NCBI GenBank assembly: GCA_028874315.1
Contig: JAPPKM010000063.1
Coordinates: forward strand, 1 to 34,064
Length of the DNA: 34,064 nucleotides
Direction of reading: 5' to 3'
DNA from: Chloroflexota bacterium
Lineage (GTDB): Bacteria > Chloroflexota > UBA11872
The notes below the pieces were generated by a model. It did no database searches, was not told the DNA's origin, and saw only the letters and a list, made by a program, of their open reading frames with translations. The translations under genes and the position numbers were made by a program. This document shows positions 1 through 5,991 of this stretch, piece after piece (position 1 is the stretch's first letter; each line of letters opens with the position of its first letter).

Positions 1-211
1 CTCGTGCTCTGCAACGCCCTCTGCCGCACGCAGACCACCTGGGATCCCACCATGCCCTAACCCTTGACGCCCAACACAGGTGCTCTCACCTCTCGACTTC
101 CAATCCTTGACCTCCCTTTCCCACCAGTGTACTCTATTTGTGTAATTCTCACAATCCCACCCCAATGCCCACCGCCCTCCACCTTCTACTGTTCCTCGCC
201 CCACCGAGCAT

Positions 212-229
212 GGTGAGCCTGTCGAACCA
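212..229. repeat. Dispersed motif GGTGAGCCTGTCGAACCA
   Basis: The 18-mer GGTGAGCCTGTCGAACCA, with CAT before it and TTCC after, matches from memory a short element seen between genes in many environmental bacterial genomes, usually written TGGTTCGACAGGCTCACC. It is the only copy I found in this window. Its non-coding position fits a dispersed intergenic element. The identification rests on recall, so confidence is limited. Confidence 0.4.
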
Positions 230-661
230 TTCCCCACTCCTCCCAGCGCTCCGCTTCCCCCTCTTCGCTCCCCTCTTCTCCAACTCGTCGCGCTTCGCCC
301 CTTCCCCTTCCCCCTCCGGTCTCACTTCTCTACCCTCGCCCCTTCCCACCGCTCGCTCCCTCCGCACCCCCGTTCCCGGCTGCTCTCGCCGCTCACCTCG
401 CTCAGCTCACTCCTTTCTCACCCCCTCGCAGCCCCACCGTTCGTTGCCGACTCACCAAAAAACCGGCCCAAGCTGTCTCTCGCCTTCACCCCCCAAGCGA
501 TTCCCGCCCCCGCACACCTACCCAGGCTTCGCCTCAGCTCCCTGGCACGACCTCGACTACCCGCGCCCCGCGGCATGCCCACGCCACACCTCGATCCGTC
601 GGTCGCCGTACCTGGCCAGCCGCGTCCTCGCCACAGCCAAAAGACCGCCCCGCCGCGCCTC

Positions 662-685
662 AAGAGTTTTTTAGAAAAAACTCTT
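662..685. repeat. Perfect A/T-rich inverted repeat
   Basis: Arms AAGAGTTTTTT (662-672) and AAAAAACTCTT (675-685) are perfectly complementary around a 2-base centre (AG). The element is conspicuously A/T-rich in a C-rich background. A T6 run follows the left arm start on the plus strand, and by symmetry the minus strand has the same. It could act as a cruciform or a bidirectional terminator, but the tiny loop makes a classical hairpin awkward. Confidence 0.55.
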
Positions 686-826
686 ACCGCGCGCGAGGGA
701 CTCCATTTCACGCCCCCGGCCACCCGCCCCCAGCCTCGTCCAATCCCCCCGGCAGCCGCCTGCGCTGCCGCTGCGCCCCACTCGCAACATAAAGTGACCC
801 CCGACCCACGGCACCGGAGACCACGC

Positions 827-1270
827 GTGTTCGAGGAAGAGTTCCGCACCTACGACATCGATGCGCCCGAAGTCCGCGCCCTCCAGCGCGCCACGCCGCA
901 GGAGACCTTCGCGCTGGTCGAAGGCCTGATGGGCCGCTGGCAGCAGGCCGGCATGCCGCTGCGCCCCGCCCGGCGCGGCTTCGCCCTCCAGGCCCCCCAC
1001 GGCGAACGCCTCACCACCGTCGCCTGGGTCTACGCCCCCGACCGCCGCCACCCCGTGGCGCGAATCGAGGTCGCCCTCGACCTGCTCCTGCGCCGCGGCG
1101 TGGACGCCGAGCAGATCGATGGCTTACGCGACGATCTGACCCGCTTCCCAACCCACGTTCCAGGCGAGTCCGAATCGCTGGTCGAATTGCCGCTGACCGT
1201 TGAGCTGGGCGGCGCCGACATGGAACGCCTGGCCTCGGCCCTGGTCCAGTTCGGACTCTCGCTCGCTTGA
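827..1270 (+). CDS. Hypothetical protein coupled to transporter
   Basis: I do not recognise this family. A GTG start at 827 is preferred because GGAGA (816-820) lies 6 bases upstream and protein-like sequence begins there; the open frame further upstream is low-complexity. The product is 147 residues, acidic and soluble, with no membrane segment or signal peptide. It has an alternating hydrophobic pattern (for example VAWVYAPDRR near residue 65, then IEVALDLLLRRGV) that suggests a small alpha/beta fold. Its stop overlaps the TTG start of the downstream DHA2 transporter as TTGA, so the two are probably translationally coupled. Function is unknown. Confidence 0.65.
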   Translation: MFEEEFRTYDIDAPEVRALQRATPQETFALVEGLMGRWQQAGMPLRPARRGFALQAPHGERLTTVAWVYAPDRRHPVARIEVALDLLLRRGVDAEQIDGLRDDLTRFPTHVPGESESLVELPLTVELGGADMERLASALVQFGLSLA

Positions 1271-2700
1271 CCGCCGCGGACCTTGGCGGCAACCCACAGC
1301 CGGCGGTGTCCACCCGCTGGGCCACCATGGCCGTCGTCGCCGGCGGGGTCTTCATGGCCACGCTGGACGCCAGCATCGTCAACGTCTCGCTCCCCACCCT
1401 GGTCCGCGAACTCGACGCCCCCTTCGACCGCGTCCAGTGGGTCACGCTGGCCTACGTCATCGCCATCACCAGCCTGCTGCTGCCCGCCGGCCGTCTGGCC
1501 CAGATGCGCGGCGCCAAGCGGCTCTATCTGGCTGGATTTCTGGTCTTCACCGTAGGCTCGCTCCTCTGCGGCCTCGCGCCGAACGTCGGGGCGCTCATCG
1601 CCTTCCGCGTCGTCCAGGGCATCGGCGGCTCCATCACCCAGGCCCTCGGACCGGCCCTGGTGGTCGACGCCTTCCCGCCCAGCCAGCGCGGCAAAGCCAT
1701 CGGTTTCATCCTGTCGGCGGTATCGATCGGACTGGTCAGCGGCCCCGTCGTGGGCGGCTTCATACTGGGCTCGCTGGGATGGCCGTTCATCTTCCTGTTG
1801 AACGTCCCTATTGGCGTGGCGGCCGTAGCCCTGGGCGCTCGAATCCTGCCCGAGGGAGCGCGAGGCACCGGCGGCCGCTTCGACCTGCGCGGCGCCACCC
1901 TGCTGACCATCGGCCTGACCCTGCTGGTCGTCGGCCTGAACCGCATCCAGACGCTTGGCATTGCGTCACCCATCGTCATCCTGCTGGTCGTGACCGGCAT
2001 CGCGCTGCTGCTGGCGTTCGGGTGGTGGCAAACCCGCACGCGCTGGCCAACGATCGAGCCGGCCATGTTTCGTGTGCCGGATTTCACCGCCGCGATGTTG
2101 GCCGGCTACCTGGCGTTCGCTGGAGCGGCCACCCAGATCCTGCTGCTGCCCTTCTACCTCCAGCGCGTGCTGGAGCTCCCGGTCCAGCAGGTTGGCATTC
2201 TCATGGTCACGGTCCCGGCCCTCATGGGTCTCCTCGGCACCCCCTCGGGAATGCTGGCTGACCGCACGAGCTCTCGAACCGTCGGTGCCCTCGGCATCGG
2301 CATCGTCGCCGTCGGGCTGCTACTCCTCGCCACGCTGGCGGCCGACACCTCGCCGTGGGCCGTCGTGCCCCGGCTGGCCGTCATCGGTGTGGGCATGGCC
2401 CTGTTCAACAGCGGAAACGCCAGCATGCTCATGGGCTCGGCCGCCGGCGAGCACCGCAACCAGGCCAGCGCCGTTCTGGCCCTGGCCCGCAACATGGCCC
2501 AGGCCACCGGCCAGGCCCTGTGGGGCACCATCTGGGCATCGATCGTCGTGCTGCAACTCGGGGTTCCCGGCCCCGACGCCGCAGCCGGACCGGACACGGT
2601 CGGCGCCTTTCGGATCGTGTTTGGTGCGGCGGGCGCCGTGGTGCTGCTGGGCGTTCTGGTCACACTGGCGCCACTGCGCTCCTTGAGAGCAGCGAGTTAG
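1267..2700 (+). CDS. DHA2-family MFS drug/proton antiporter
   Basis: This is an integral membrane exporter of the major facilitator superfamily, drug:H+ antiporter-2 (EmrB/QacA-like, 14 helices). The 477 residues include the DHA2 signature LDASIVNVSLP in helix 1 (about residues 33-43). Motif A follows helix 2 as GRLAQMRGAKR (about 76-86), and an antiporter motif C-like stretch GPVVGGFILG sits near 158-167. Length and helix density suit the family. The TTG start at 1267 gives a TTGA overlap with the preceding gene; GTG at 1306 or ATG at 1327 are alternatives that would shorten the cytoplasmic N terminus. No EmrA-like adaptor is adjacent. Substrate cannot be told from sequence. Confidence 0.88.
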   Translation: MTAADLGGNPQPAVSTRWATMAVVAGGVFMATLDASIVNVSLPTLVRELDAPFDRVQWVTLAYVIAITSLLLPAGRLAQMRGAKRLYLAGFLVFTVGSLLCGLAPNVGALIAFRVVQGIGGSITQALGPALVVDAFPPSQRGKAIGFILSAVSIGLVSGPVVGGFILGSLGWPFIFLLNVPIGVAAVALGARILPEGARGTGGRFDLRGATLLTIGLTLLVVGLNRIQTLGIASPIVILLVVTGIALLLAFGWWQTRTRWPTIEPAMFRVPDFTAAMLAGYLAFAGAATQILLLPFYLQRVLELPVQQVGILMVTVPALMGLLGTPSGMLADRTSSRTVGALGIGIVAVGLLLLATLAADTSPWAVVPRLAVIGVGMALFNSGNASMLMGSAAGEHRNQASAVLALARNMAQATGQALWGTIWASIVVLQLGVPGPDAAAGPDTVGAFRIVFGAAGAVVLLGVLVTLAPLRSLRAAS

Positions 2701-3518
2701 ACGTGTCGTCTCAAGTCAATGACCAGCGGATCGGCCGACGCGTCCGGAGTCTCTCGCGGCGCAACGCCGGGGCGTAGCGGGTCCGGTGATTCGTCGGCTC
2801 CAACGCCGCGCAGACGCTGCAGCAAGGCGATTCCCTTGCGGGTGTCACTTGCCACCCGCGCCGGAACCTGCGTCCGCAGTCGCAGCCGAAAGCGCCAGTA
2901 GGTGAAGTCCTTCCAGTCAGCCCAGCGAACTCGGCCATCGTCTTCCAGGCCGCCCGCGGCACGGTAGCTCGACAGCAACTCCTGCAGCGTATGGCCGTAG
3001 ACCATCAAGTAGACGTCCCCGGACGCCCGATCCAGAGGATGAGCCTTATCCACCTCCAGTTCAACGGCATGCACCACGGCTTCTTCAACATCGATTCCAT
3101 AAAAGTGATTGAGGTACGCCGTGTACCGCGGTTCGCCGAGGGCCGCAGCGAACTCGTGACCTGGAACGTAGATGGGAGGGCGCCCGCAAAACCGCAACTC
3201 ATCCCGTTCCGCCCGCGGCACAGCGTCACGTCGAGTGCTGGCGATTCTGTCGATCAGGAGTACCAGGTCCAGGGCTTCGCGCGCGACGAGATAGACGAGA
3301 CGACGCCCCTGGTGGGCCTCGGTCGCCTGTCGCCATCGACCGCATGCGCGCAACGCCGCCAGGTACCAGTGCGAACCGGCGTCGAGCTCGGCGTCAAAGT
3401 GCCTGAGCGGGTCGCCAAGATGCTCGGGCGAGGCGCCAGGCTCAGCGATGCTTGGTTCCAGCGGCCGGTCGGACAGATGAATCACCCTTGCGAGTGCGGA
3501 GCCATACGTACCATGCAT
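2697..3518 (-). CDS. Hypothetical protein, convergent with transporter
   Basis: The product is a 273-residue protein of no family I can name. It is soluble, without signal peptide or membrane segments, and rich in aromatic residues: VPGHEFAAALGEPRYTAYLNHFYGIDVEEA near 142-171 (split by clear secondary-structure breaks) and WADWKDFTYWRFRLRLR near 207-223. The middle (about residues 90-225) looks like a folded domain; the C terminus is Pro/Asp-rich and probably disordered. Its TAA overlaps the end of the convergent DHA2 transporter by 4 bases. It is divergent from the RNase HI gene with only 35 bases between starts, so the two share a promoter region. Start chosen as the first ATG; no clear Shine-Dalgarno is visible. 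Confidence 0.6.
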   Translation of the reverse strand: MHGTYGSALARVIHLSDRPLEPSIAEPGASPEHLGDPLRHFDAELDAGSHWYLAALRACGRWRQATEAHQGRRLVYLVAREALDLVLLIDRIASTRRDAVPRAERDELRFCGRPPIYVPGHEFAAALGEPRYTAYLNHFYGIDVEEAVVHAVELEVDKAHPLDRASGDVYLMVYGHTLQELLSSYRAAGGLEDDGRVRWADWKDFTYWRFRLRLRTQVPARVASDTRKGIALLQRLRGVGADESPDPLRPGVAPRETPDASADPLVIDLRRHV

Positions 3519-3553
3519 TGTGCTCCCACTCCGCGACTGGAATCGACACGCGC

Positions 3554-3976
3554 ATGCGCTACCGGGTCCATTGCGACGGCGCCAGTCGCGGCAACCCGGG
3601 CCAGGCCGCCGCTGGCGTCGTGATATACGACGCCTTTGGCGCCATTGCCGGACGAGTCGCGCTTCGCCTGGGCGTGCTTACCAACAACCAGGCGGAGTAT
3701 CAGGCCGTGCTGGCCGGCATGCGGCTGGTTGAGCAACTTCGACCCAGCGCCATTGAGTTTCGGCTTGACAGTGAACTGGCGGCACGCCAACTGTCAGGTG
3801 ACTGGAAAATCAAGAATCGCGACCTGCGCGACCTCGCCACACGGGTGCATGCAGCCGCGCCGGACGGCGTACCGGTGCGCTACGTACACGTTAGACGGTC
3901 CGAAAACGCGTTGGCCGACCGCTTGGCGAACTGGGCCCTCGACCGCACCTCACCGGACAGCCCCAGCCCGTTCTAG
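3554..3976 (+). CDS. Ribonuclease HI family protein
   Basis: A single-domain RNase H fold enzyme of 140 residues, expected to cut the RNA strand of RNA-DNA hybrids. All four catalytic carboxylates are identifiable: D8 in CDGASRGNPG, E48 in NNQAEY, D72 in RLDSEL and D122 in NALADRLAN. The SGDWKIKN stretch (81-88) and HVRR (112-115) match the short RNase HI type (YpdQ/Rv2228c N-terminal style) and not E. coli RnhA, which carries a basic handle. The ATG at 3554 is chosen because the fold begins there; the longer upstream frame overlaps the divergent gene. A short hairpin sits directly at its stop codon. Confidence 0.88.
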   Translation: MRYRVHCDGASRGNPGQAAAGVVIYDAFGAIAGRVALRLGVLTNNQAEYQAVLAGMRLVEQLRPSAIEFRLDSELAARQLSGDWKIKNRDLRDLATRVHAAAPDGVPVRYVHVRRSENALADRLANWALDRTSPDSPSPF

Positions 3977-3990
3977 GCGCTTACAGCGCC
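3976..3990 (+). terminator. Short hairpin at end of RNase HI gene
   Basis: GGCGCT (3976-3981), loop TAC, AGCGCC (3985-3990): a perfect 6-bp G/C stem beginning at the last base of the RNase HI stop codon. There is no T tract after it, so intrinsic termination is possible but not shown. Confidence 0.35.
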
Positions 3991-4021
3991 ACACAGCCCA
4001 CGTTCAACCGGAAATTCGTTG

Positions 4022-4036
4022 TGGGGACCGGTGGTT
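4022..4036 (+). promoter_or_regulatory. Upstream partial MraZ-type boxes
   Basis: TGGGG (4022-4026), 5 bases, then TGGTT (4032-4036): a 10-bp-spaced pair directly upstream of the TTGACA hexamer. An isolated TGGGG also occurs at 4053-4057 inside the promoter spacer. This pair is less convincing than the downstream array because the second box is degenerate. Confidence 0.3.
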
Positions 4037-4041
4037 TGATG

Positions 4042-4070
4042 TTGACACGTGGTGGGGAATATGCTTCAAT
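4042..4070 (+). promoter_or_regulatory. Candidate promoter of the division cluster
   Basis: A consensus TTGACA (4042-4047) is followed after 17 bases by TTCAAT (4065-4070), which matches the -10 consensus at four of six positions. Transcription would start near 4077, about 75 bases before mraZ. TGGG-type boxes lie both upstream (4022-4036) and downstream (4095-4119), as expected for an MraZ-controlled promoter. TATGCT at 4060 is an alternative -10, but its spacing (12) is wrong. Confidence 0.5.
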
Positions 4071-4094
4071 TCCTAGGCCAAATAGCCACAGTTG

Positions 4095-4119
4095 TGGTGA
4101 TTGGTGGGTACTTGTGGGG
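4095..4119 (+). promoter_or_regulatory. MraZ operator: three TGGG-type boxes
   Basis: TGGTG (4095), TGGGT (4105) and TGGGG (4115) occur at exact 10-bp intervals, each separated by 5 bases. Known MraZ operators are direct repeats of TGGGN with 5-bp spacers before mraZ; here the array lies 35 bases before the mraZ start. This predicts that MraZ binds here and autoregulates the cluster. The first box has one mismatch to TGGGN. Confidence 0.6.
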
Positions 4120-4153
4120 AAAAAAGGGGTAGGCTTCGGCCGAAACGCAGGGC

Positions 4154-4600
4154 ATGGCCAGCTTCAAAGGGACATATGTCCATCAGCTGGACGCGAAGGC
4201 GCGTCTTGCATTGCCAAGTCGGCTCCGCGGGCAGATCCCCGAGGGAGGCACCTTGACCGTCAGCGCCGAAAACTGTCTGACGTTCTACCCAGCATCGCTG
4301 TGGAGCGACGTGGAACGCGAACTGTCCACTCTGGACCCGCTGAATCCCGACGCCCGCGATACCAAGCGACAAATCTTCGGATCCGCCGAGGACGTGACAT
4401 TCGACAAACAAGGTCGGATTCCGATTCCCGTCCACCTACGCGACCACGCGGGACTGACCAAGGAAGTGGTCGTCATGGGCGTGGGTGACGTGATTGAACT
4501 ATGGGACGCAACGGCCTGGCAGAAGCGCCACGTCCGCATCGCCGCCGATGCGTCCGACATCATGCGGCGCGCCCGCGGAGGCGTACCGCTCTCTCCTTAG
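4154..4600 (+). CDS. mraZ: Transcriptional regulator MraZ
   Basis: DNA-binding regulator that opens division/cell-wall (dcw) clusters. The 148-residue length is typical. Two SpoVT/AbrB-like half-domains are seen, with the signature repeats DAKARLALP (13-21) and DKQGRIPIP (84-92); family members form ring-shaped oligomers that bind tandem TGGG-type boxes. Such boxes lie at 4095-4119. The ATG at 4154 has only a weak upstream purine stretch (GCAGGG). It is first in a long co-directional train, and a strong hairpin separates it from rsmH, so its expression may be set apart from the rest. Confidence 0.95.
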   Translation: MASFKGTYVHQLDAKARLALPSRLRGQIPEGGTLTVSAENCLTFYPASLWSDVERELSTLDPLNPDARDTKRQIFGSAEDVTFDKQGRIPIPVHLRDHAGLTKEVVVMGVGDVIELWDATAWQKRHVRIAADASDIMRRARGGVPLSP

Positions 4601-4607
4601 GGTGTTC

Positions 4608-4643
4608 TGTGTGGGGCGCGGCGCCTCCCCCGCGCCCCACACA
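4608..4643 (+). other. Strong hairpin between mraZ and rsmH
   Basis: A perfect 14-bp stem: TGTGTGGGGCGCGG (4608-4621) pairs with CCGCGCCCCACACA (4630-4643) across an 8-base loop. It fills most of the 54-base mraZ-rsmH gap and ends 11 bases before the rsmH ATG, which has no visible Shine-Dalgarno sequence. With no T tract it is not a classical terminator. Attenuation, RNA processing or protection of the mRNA end are all possible. The left arm also contains a TGGGG, the core of an MraZ box. Confidence 0.7.
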
Positions 4644-4654
4644 CACCGAATCCC

Positions 4655-5527
4655 ATGACTACTGCAACCGGCCGACACCAGCCGGTGTTGCTGCAAGCCG
4701 TGGTGGATGCTCTGCGGCCCTGCCTCCATGGGCTTATCGTCGATGGCACCGCCGGGCAGGGCGGTCACACGGAGGCCCTGCTGGACGTTGGCGCCGTGAG
4801 AATCCTGGCTATGGATCTCGATCCCGATGCCGTGCGCTGGCTGGCCGCACGGTTTCATGGCAACGATCGTGTTCAGCCAGTACATGCCAGCTATTCCGAC
4901 CTCCTGGATCGCCTCGGGACCGAGCGTCCCGCCGGTGTCTTGCTGGATCTCGGGCTGTCATCGAGACAGCTGGAAACAGCGGATCGCGGGTTTTCGTTTC
5001 GTCTCGAGGGACCTCTGGACATGCGATTTGACCCGACCAGCGGTCAGCCAGCGGCGCAGTTGGTGAATCGCCTCCCGGAGTCGGAGTTGGCCGCTCTGCT
5101 TCGGGAGTACGGTGAAGAACGCCGTGCGCGCGCGATCGCGCGCCGCATCGTGGCCGCTCGGCCGCTCCAGTCCACAACCCAGTTGGCCCGGGTGGTTGCT
5201 GCGGCATTTCCAGGTCGACGCCGCCTGCATCCCGCCACGCGTACGTTTCAAGCTCTGCGCATCGCCACGAATGAAGAACTCCGCACGTTAGGGCTTGGGC
5301 TGGCGGGGGCGCGCCGTGCGCTTCGCAAGAGCGGCCGGCTGGTCGTGATCGCCTTCCACAGCCTGGAAGACCGGATTGTCAAGCAGACGTTTCGCGCGTG
5401 GGCCCAGGACGGCCTGGGTGAAGTCCTGACCCGTCGACCTATCCGACCCAACTGGTCCGAGACACAGGGCAACCCGCGGGCGCGCAGCGCTCGACTGCGA
5501 ATCTTTGCAGTGGCGGGGAATAACTGA
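4655..5527 (+). CDS. rsmH: 16S rRNA m4C1402 methyltransferase RsmH
   Basis: SAM-dependent N4-methylation of C1402 in the ribosomal P site (formerly MraW). The 290 residues include the N-terminal HQPVLLQ, the SAM-binding loop DGTAGQGGHTE (30-40), the acidic strand MDLDPDA (53-59), and the RsmH-specific LLDLGLSS (96-103) with RGFSFR and DMRFD (111-126). Downstream are LRIATNEEL and the hallmark AFHSLEDRIVK. All conserved blocks are intact. Its stop overlaps the ftsL ATG as TGATG. No Shine-Dalgarno sequence precedes the ATG; the hairpin at 4608-4643 is directly upstream. Confidence 0.96.
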   Translation: MTTATGRHQPVLLQAVVDALRPCLHGLIVDGTAGQGGHTEALLDVGAVRILAMDLDPDAVRWLAARFHGNDRVQPVHASYSDLLDRLGTERPAGVLLDLGLSSRQLETADRGFSFRLEGPLDMRFDPTSGQPAAQLVNRLPESELAALLREYGEERRARAIARRIVAARPLQSTTQLARVVAAAFPGRRRLHPATRTFQALRIATNEELRTLGLGLAGARRALRKSGRLVVIAFHSLEDRIVKQTFRAWAQDGLGEVLTRRPIRPNWSETQGNPRARSARLRIFAVAGNN

Positions 5528-5991
5528 TGGCCCTTCGACAGGACCCGCTACTCCGAAAATCGGTATGGCCCGGCCGGGTCACGCGCTGGTTACCGACCAC
5601 TATTCCAGTCTCGCGACTCGTTCTGGTAGTCATCATTTCGGCCTTTGTTTTGGCCATGGTCTGGGTACAGCAGACGCAAACCCTGGTACGGCTGGGCGGC
5701 GAGATTCAGCGGCTGGAGCGCCAGCTCGAAACGGTTGAACTCGAGCGTCAACGAATCCTGGCTGAGCTGGCTTCGAGGAACGATCTCTCGAGAGTCCAGC
5801 GGATCGCGTCTATCGAATTGAATATGCACCAGGCTCGAAAGCCAGTGTTCGCACGCGCGCAACCACTTCCGCCGGGTGTGTCATTTGATCTCCCACTGTG
5901 GGCCGCACCAACACAACAGCTGGTTGAACCTCCGTGGTGGGAAGCCGTGATTCGAGAGATCAGTGCGCAGATTTCGCGACTTGCGGAATAG
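5527..5991 (+). CDS. ftsL: FtsL-like divisome membrane protein
   Basis: A 154-residue bitopic membrane protein recognised by architecture and position. A basic cytoplasmic N terminus (1-28) is followed by one transmembrane helix (about 29-48) and a periplasmic/extracellular coiled coil rich in Leu, Glu and Gln (about 53-84). The family-like end IASIELNM (93-100) follows. FtsL/DivIC proteins link the septal synthase FtsW-FtsI to FtsQ. Sequence identity in this family is low, so the name rests on its place between rsmH and ftsI. The roughly 50-residue tail after the coiled coil, with Pro and Trp, is longer than usual. It starts within the rsmH stop and overlaps ftsI by 29 bases. Confidence 0.85.
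   Translation: MALRQDPLLRKSVWPGRVTRWLPTTIPVSRLVLVVIISAFVLAMVWVQQTQTLVRLGGEIQRLERQLETVELERQRILAELASRNDLSRVQRIASIELNMHQARKPVFARAQPLPPGVSFDLPLWAAPTQQLVEPPWWEAVIREISAQISRLAE

Larger units (their letters stand above)
1..826. other. C/T-rich non-coding region
   Basis: I find no convincing gene here. The plus strand is strikingly pyrimidine-rich (many runs such as CCCCTTCCCCTTCCCCC around 297-315). The open frames on both strands encode low-complexity Pro/Ser/Arg or Gly/Arg/Glu peptides, as expected from skewed composition and not from selection. The stretch contains a dispersed-repeat-like motif at 212-229 and an A/T palindrome at 662-685. It ends at the Shine-Dalgarno sequence of the gene starting at 827. 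Confidence 0.6.

Noticed and set aside
138-674. Plus-strand 178-residue ORF
   Set aside because: Product is low-complexity Pro/Ser/Arg sequence generated by the C/T-rich composition; no Shine-Dalgarno or domain.
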